A stretch of 64,000 bases of DNA, from positions 372,001 to 436,000 of the forward strand of contig CAVZFD010000005.1 in NCBI GenBank assembly GCA_963774455.1. The letters run 5' to 3'. The DNA is from DATFVA01 sp963774455 (GTDB lineage Bacteria; Bacteroidota; Ignavibacteria; Ignavibacteriales; Ignavibacteriaceae). Positions 62,932 through 64,000 of this stretch are shown here, in pieces. Below the pieces are notes generated by a model that did no database searches, was not told the DNA's origin, and worked only from the letters and a program-made list of their open reading frames with translations. How positions within the stretch are numbered: position 1 is the first letter of the stretch; the number at the start of each line of letters is the position of its first letter. A program made the translations under genes and the position numbers.

Positions 62932-64000
62932 AAATAGTATCCTTGAAACCATCGGAAATACTCCTCTGATAAAACTTAACAGGATAACAAAAGGTTTAAA
63001 GCCGCAGATATTTGCTAAGCTGGAATCTTCTAATCCCGGCGGCAGTGTAAAAGACCGTATTGGCATTTCAATGATTGAAGCTGCTGAGAAAAAAGGTGAA
63101 TTAAAACCTGGGGGAACAATTATAGAAGCAACCAGCGGAAATACCGGAATAGGACTTGCAATTACGGCCGCTGTTAAGGGTTACAATACGATTTTTGTGG
63201 TTACTGATAAGGTAAGCTCTGAGAAGATAAATTATTTGCGCGCGCTCGGCGGAGAAGTAATAGTTGTTTCAAATGCAGTGGAACCTGATAGTCCTGAATA
63301 TTATGTAAACGTAGCGAAACGAATTCATAAAGAAACTCCAAATTCAATTTTTGCCTACCAATATTCCAATCCCGCTAATCCTGAAATACATTACAGAACA
63401 ACCGGGCCCGAAATCTGGGAGCAGACGGACGGAAAGATAACCCATCTGGTATCGAGTATAGGTACTGGCGGTACCATAAGCGGAACAGGAAAGTTTCTTA
63501 AGGAAAAGAATCCCTCCATAAGAGTAATTGGTGCAGATCCGCTTGGTTCAATTTTCAGAACATACAAAGAAACAGGAGAAATAATAAAAGGCACTCCATA
63601 CCTGGTTGAAGGAATCGGGCAGGATTGTTTACCTGAAAATGTTCACTTTCAGTATATTGACAAAATCATTAATATAAGCGACAGGGAATCTTTTGCCATG
63701 GCGAGGCGGCTGACAAAAGAGGAAGGTATTTTTTGCGGGGGAAGCACGGGTACTATCCTTCACGTAACCCTGGAAATAGCTAAGGATCTTAACGAAGATG
63801 ATGTTATTGTTTTCTTTGTCTGCGATACCGGGGAACGGTACCTGTCGAAGGTTCATAACGTTGAATGGCTGCGGGTAAACCAGATGCTTGACAAGGAAAT
63901 TAAAACATTACGCGATATCTCCGAGGTCAAAAAATCAAATGGTAATGAAGATATCGTCTATGTGCAGTCGGGAACTCTTGTCAAAGATGCGCTGGAGCTG
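62921..64000 (+). CDS. Cystathionine beta-synthase / cysteine synthase-like PLP enzyme (partial)
   Basis: The frame is open from the ATG at 62921 to the window end (360 codons, no stop). PLP Lys44 lies in NPGGSVKDRIG, the substrate loop is ATSGNTG (about 70-76), and the phosphate loop is GTGGTISGTG (about 182-191). After the catalytic fold (to about 335) the chain continues with EDIVYVQSGTLVKDALEL, the start of a CBS-domain pair. This points to cystathionine beta-synthase rather than plain cysteine synthase. The enzyme would link homocysteine and serine to cysteine formation. A short leader frame precedes it. Confidence 0.88.
   Translation, partial: MEYKNSILETIGNTPLIKLNRITKGLKPQIFAKLESSNPGGSVKDRIGISMIEAAEKKGELKPGGTIIEATSGNTGIGLAITAAVKGYNTIFVVTDKVSSEKINYLRALGGEVIVVSNAVEPDSPEYYVNVAKRIHKETPNSIFAYQYSNPANPEIHYRTTGPEIWEQTDGKITHLVSSIGTGGTISGTGKFLKEKNPSIRVIGADPLGSIFRTYKETGEIIKGTPYLVEGIGQDCLPENVHFQYIDKIINISDRESFAMARRLTKEEGIFCGGSTGTILHVTLEIAKDLNEDDVIVFFVCDTGERYLSKVHNVEWLRVNQMLDKEIKTLRDISEVKKSNGNEDIVYVQSGTLVKDALEL

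Overview
The window looks like a chromosomal segment from a deep-branching Bacteroidota/Chlorobi-group bacterium, most likely of the Ignavibacteria type. The main evidence is three large secreted proteins ending in a Por (type IX) sorting domain with the NYPNPFNPST signature, abundant outer-membrane beta-barrels and lipoproteins, and a two-propeller (Reg_prop) sensor kinase. Clear Shine-Dalgarno sequences (for example AGGAGG at 29147) and a sigma70-like promoter (TTGACT-N17-TATATT at 42637) are less typical of core Bacteroidia and fit a deep lineage. The DNA is AT-rich throughout. I saw no rRNA, tRNA, CRISPR array, phage or transposase.

Layout. 1-14.4 kb: PAP2 phosphatase, B12-dependent ribonucleotide reductase (nrdJ), an ABC-2 exporter with a LolA-like protein, fabF, GNAT, a second PAP2 protein, a hybrid histidine kinase with REC and HPt, and ornithine aminotransferase (rocD). 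14.4-20.7 kb: an intergenic region with five 11-bp repeats, then yjbQ, an S1/P1 nuclease and two T9SS cargos (a GH13 amylase-like enzyme and a beta-helix protein). 20.8-29.0 kb: a twelve-gene minus-strand run (purC-like, psd, pssA, purS, purQ, two tatA, a membrane protein, sucD with a histone-H1-like tail, ndk, a NamZ-like muramidase, a lipoprotein). 29.2-32.8 kb: ybaB, recR, a methyltransferase, two lipoproteins (the second apparently starting at ATT) and ftsX. 32.8-39.3 kb: a polysaccharide export module (SLBB protein, BY-kinase, Wza-like, Wzz-like, UDP-glucuronate decarboxylase) without any glycosyltransferase. 39.4-42.6 kb: purL and yihY.

42.6-45.5 kb: a compact nitrosative-stress operon: an Rrf2/NsrR-like regulator, a membrane ferredoxin protein, a RIC di-iron repair protein and a group III truncated haemoglobin. 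A shared inverted repeat lies on its promoter and again at the start of the second gene. 45.6-47.7 kb: a frameshifted Asp-box (BNR) T9SS protein and a decayed T9SS gene end. 47.7-53.4 kb (minus): a two-propeller sensor kinase that seems to start at ATA, two response regulators (one degenerate), a beta-barrel and a Gly-rich lipoprotein. 53.7-55.9 kb: a SatD-like operon behind three 29-bp-spaced repeats. 56.0-61.2 kb: a probable peptide-scavenging set (OPT transporter, MFSD1-like MFS, beta-barrel, M29-like aminopeptidase). 61.3-64.0 kb: def, fmt and a cystathionine-beta-synthase-like gene cut by the window end.

Functions were assigned from motifs read by eye; no database search was possible. 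The most interesting items are the NO-stress operon with its duplicated operator, the SatD operon with phased repeats, the non-canonical ATT/ATA starts, the H1-like tail on SucD, and the divergent PurC-like gene.
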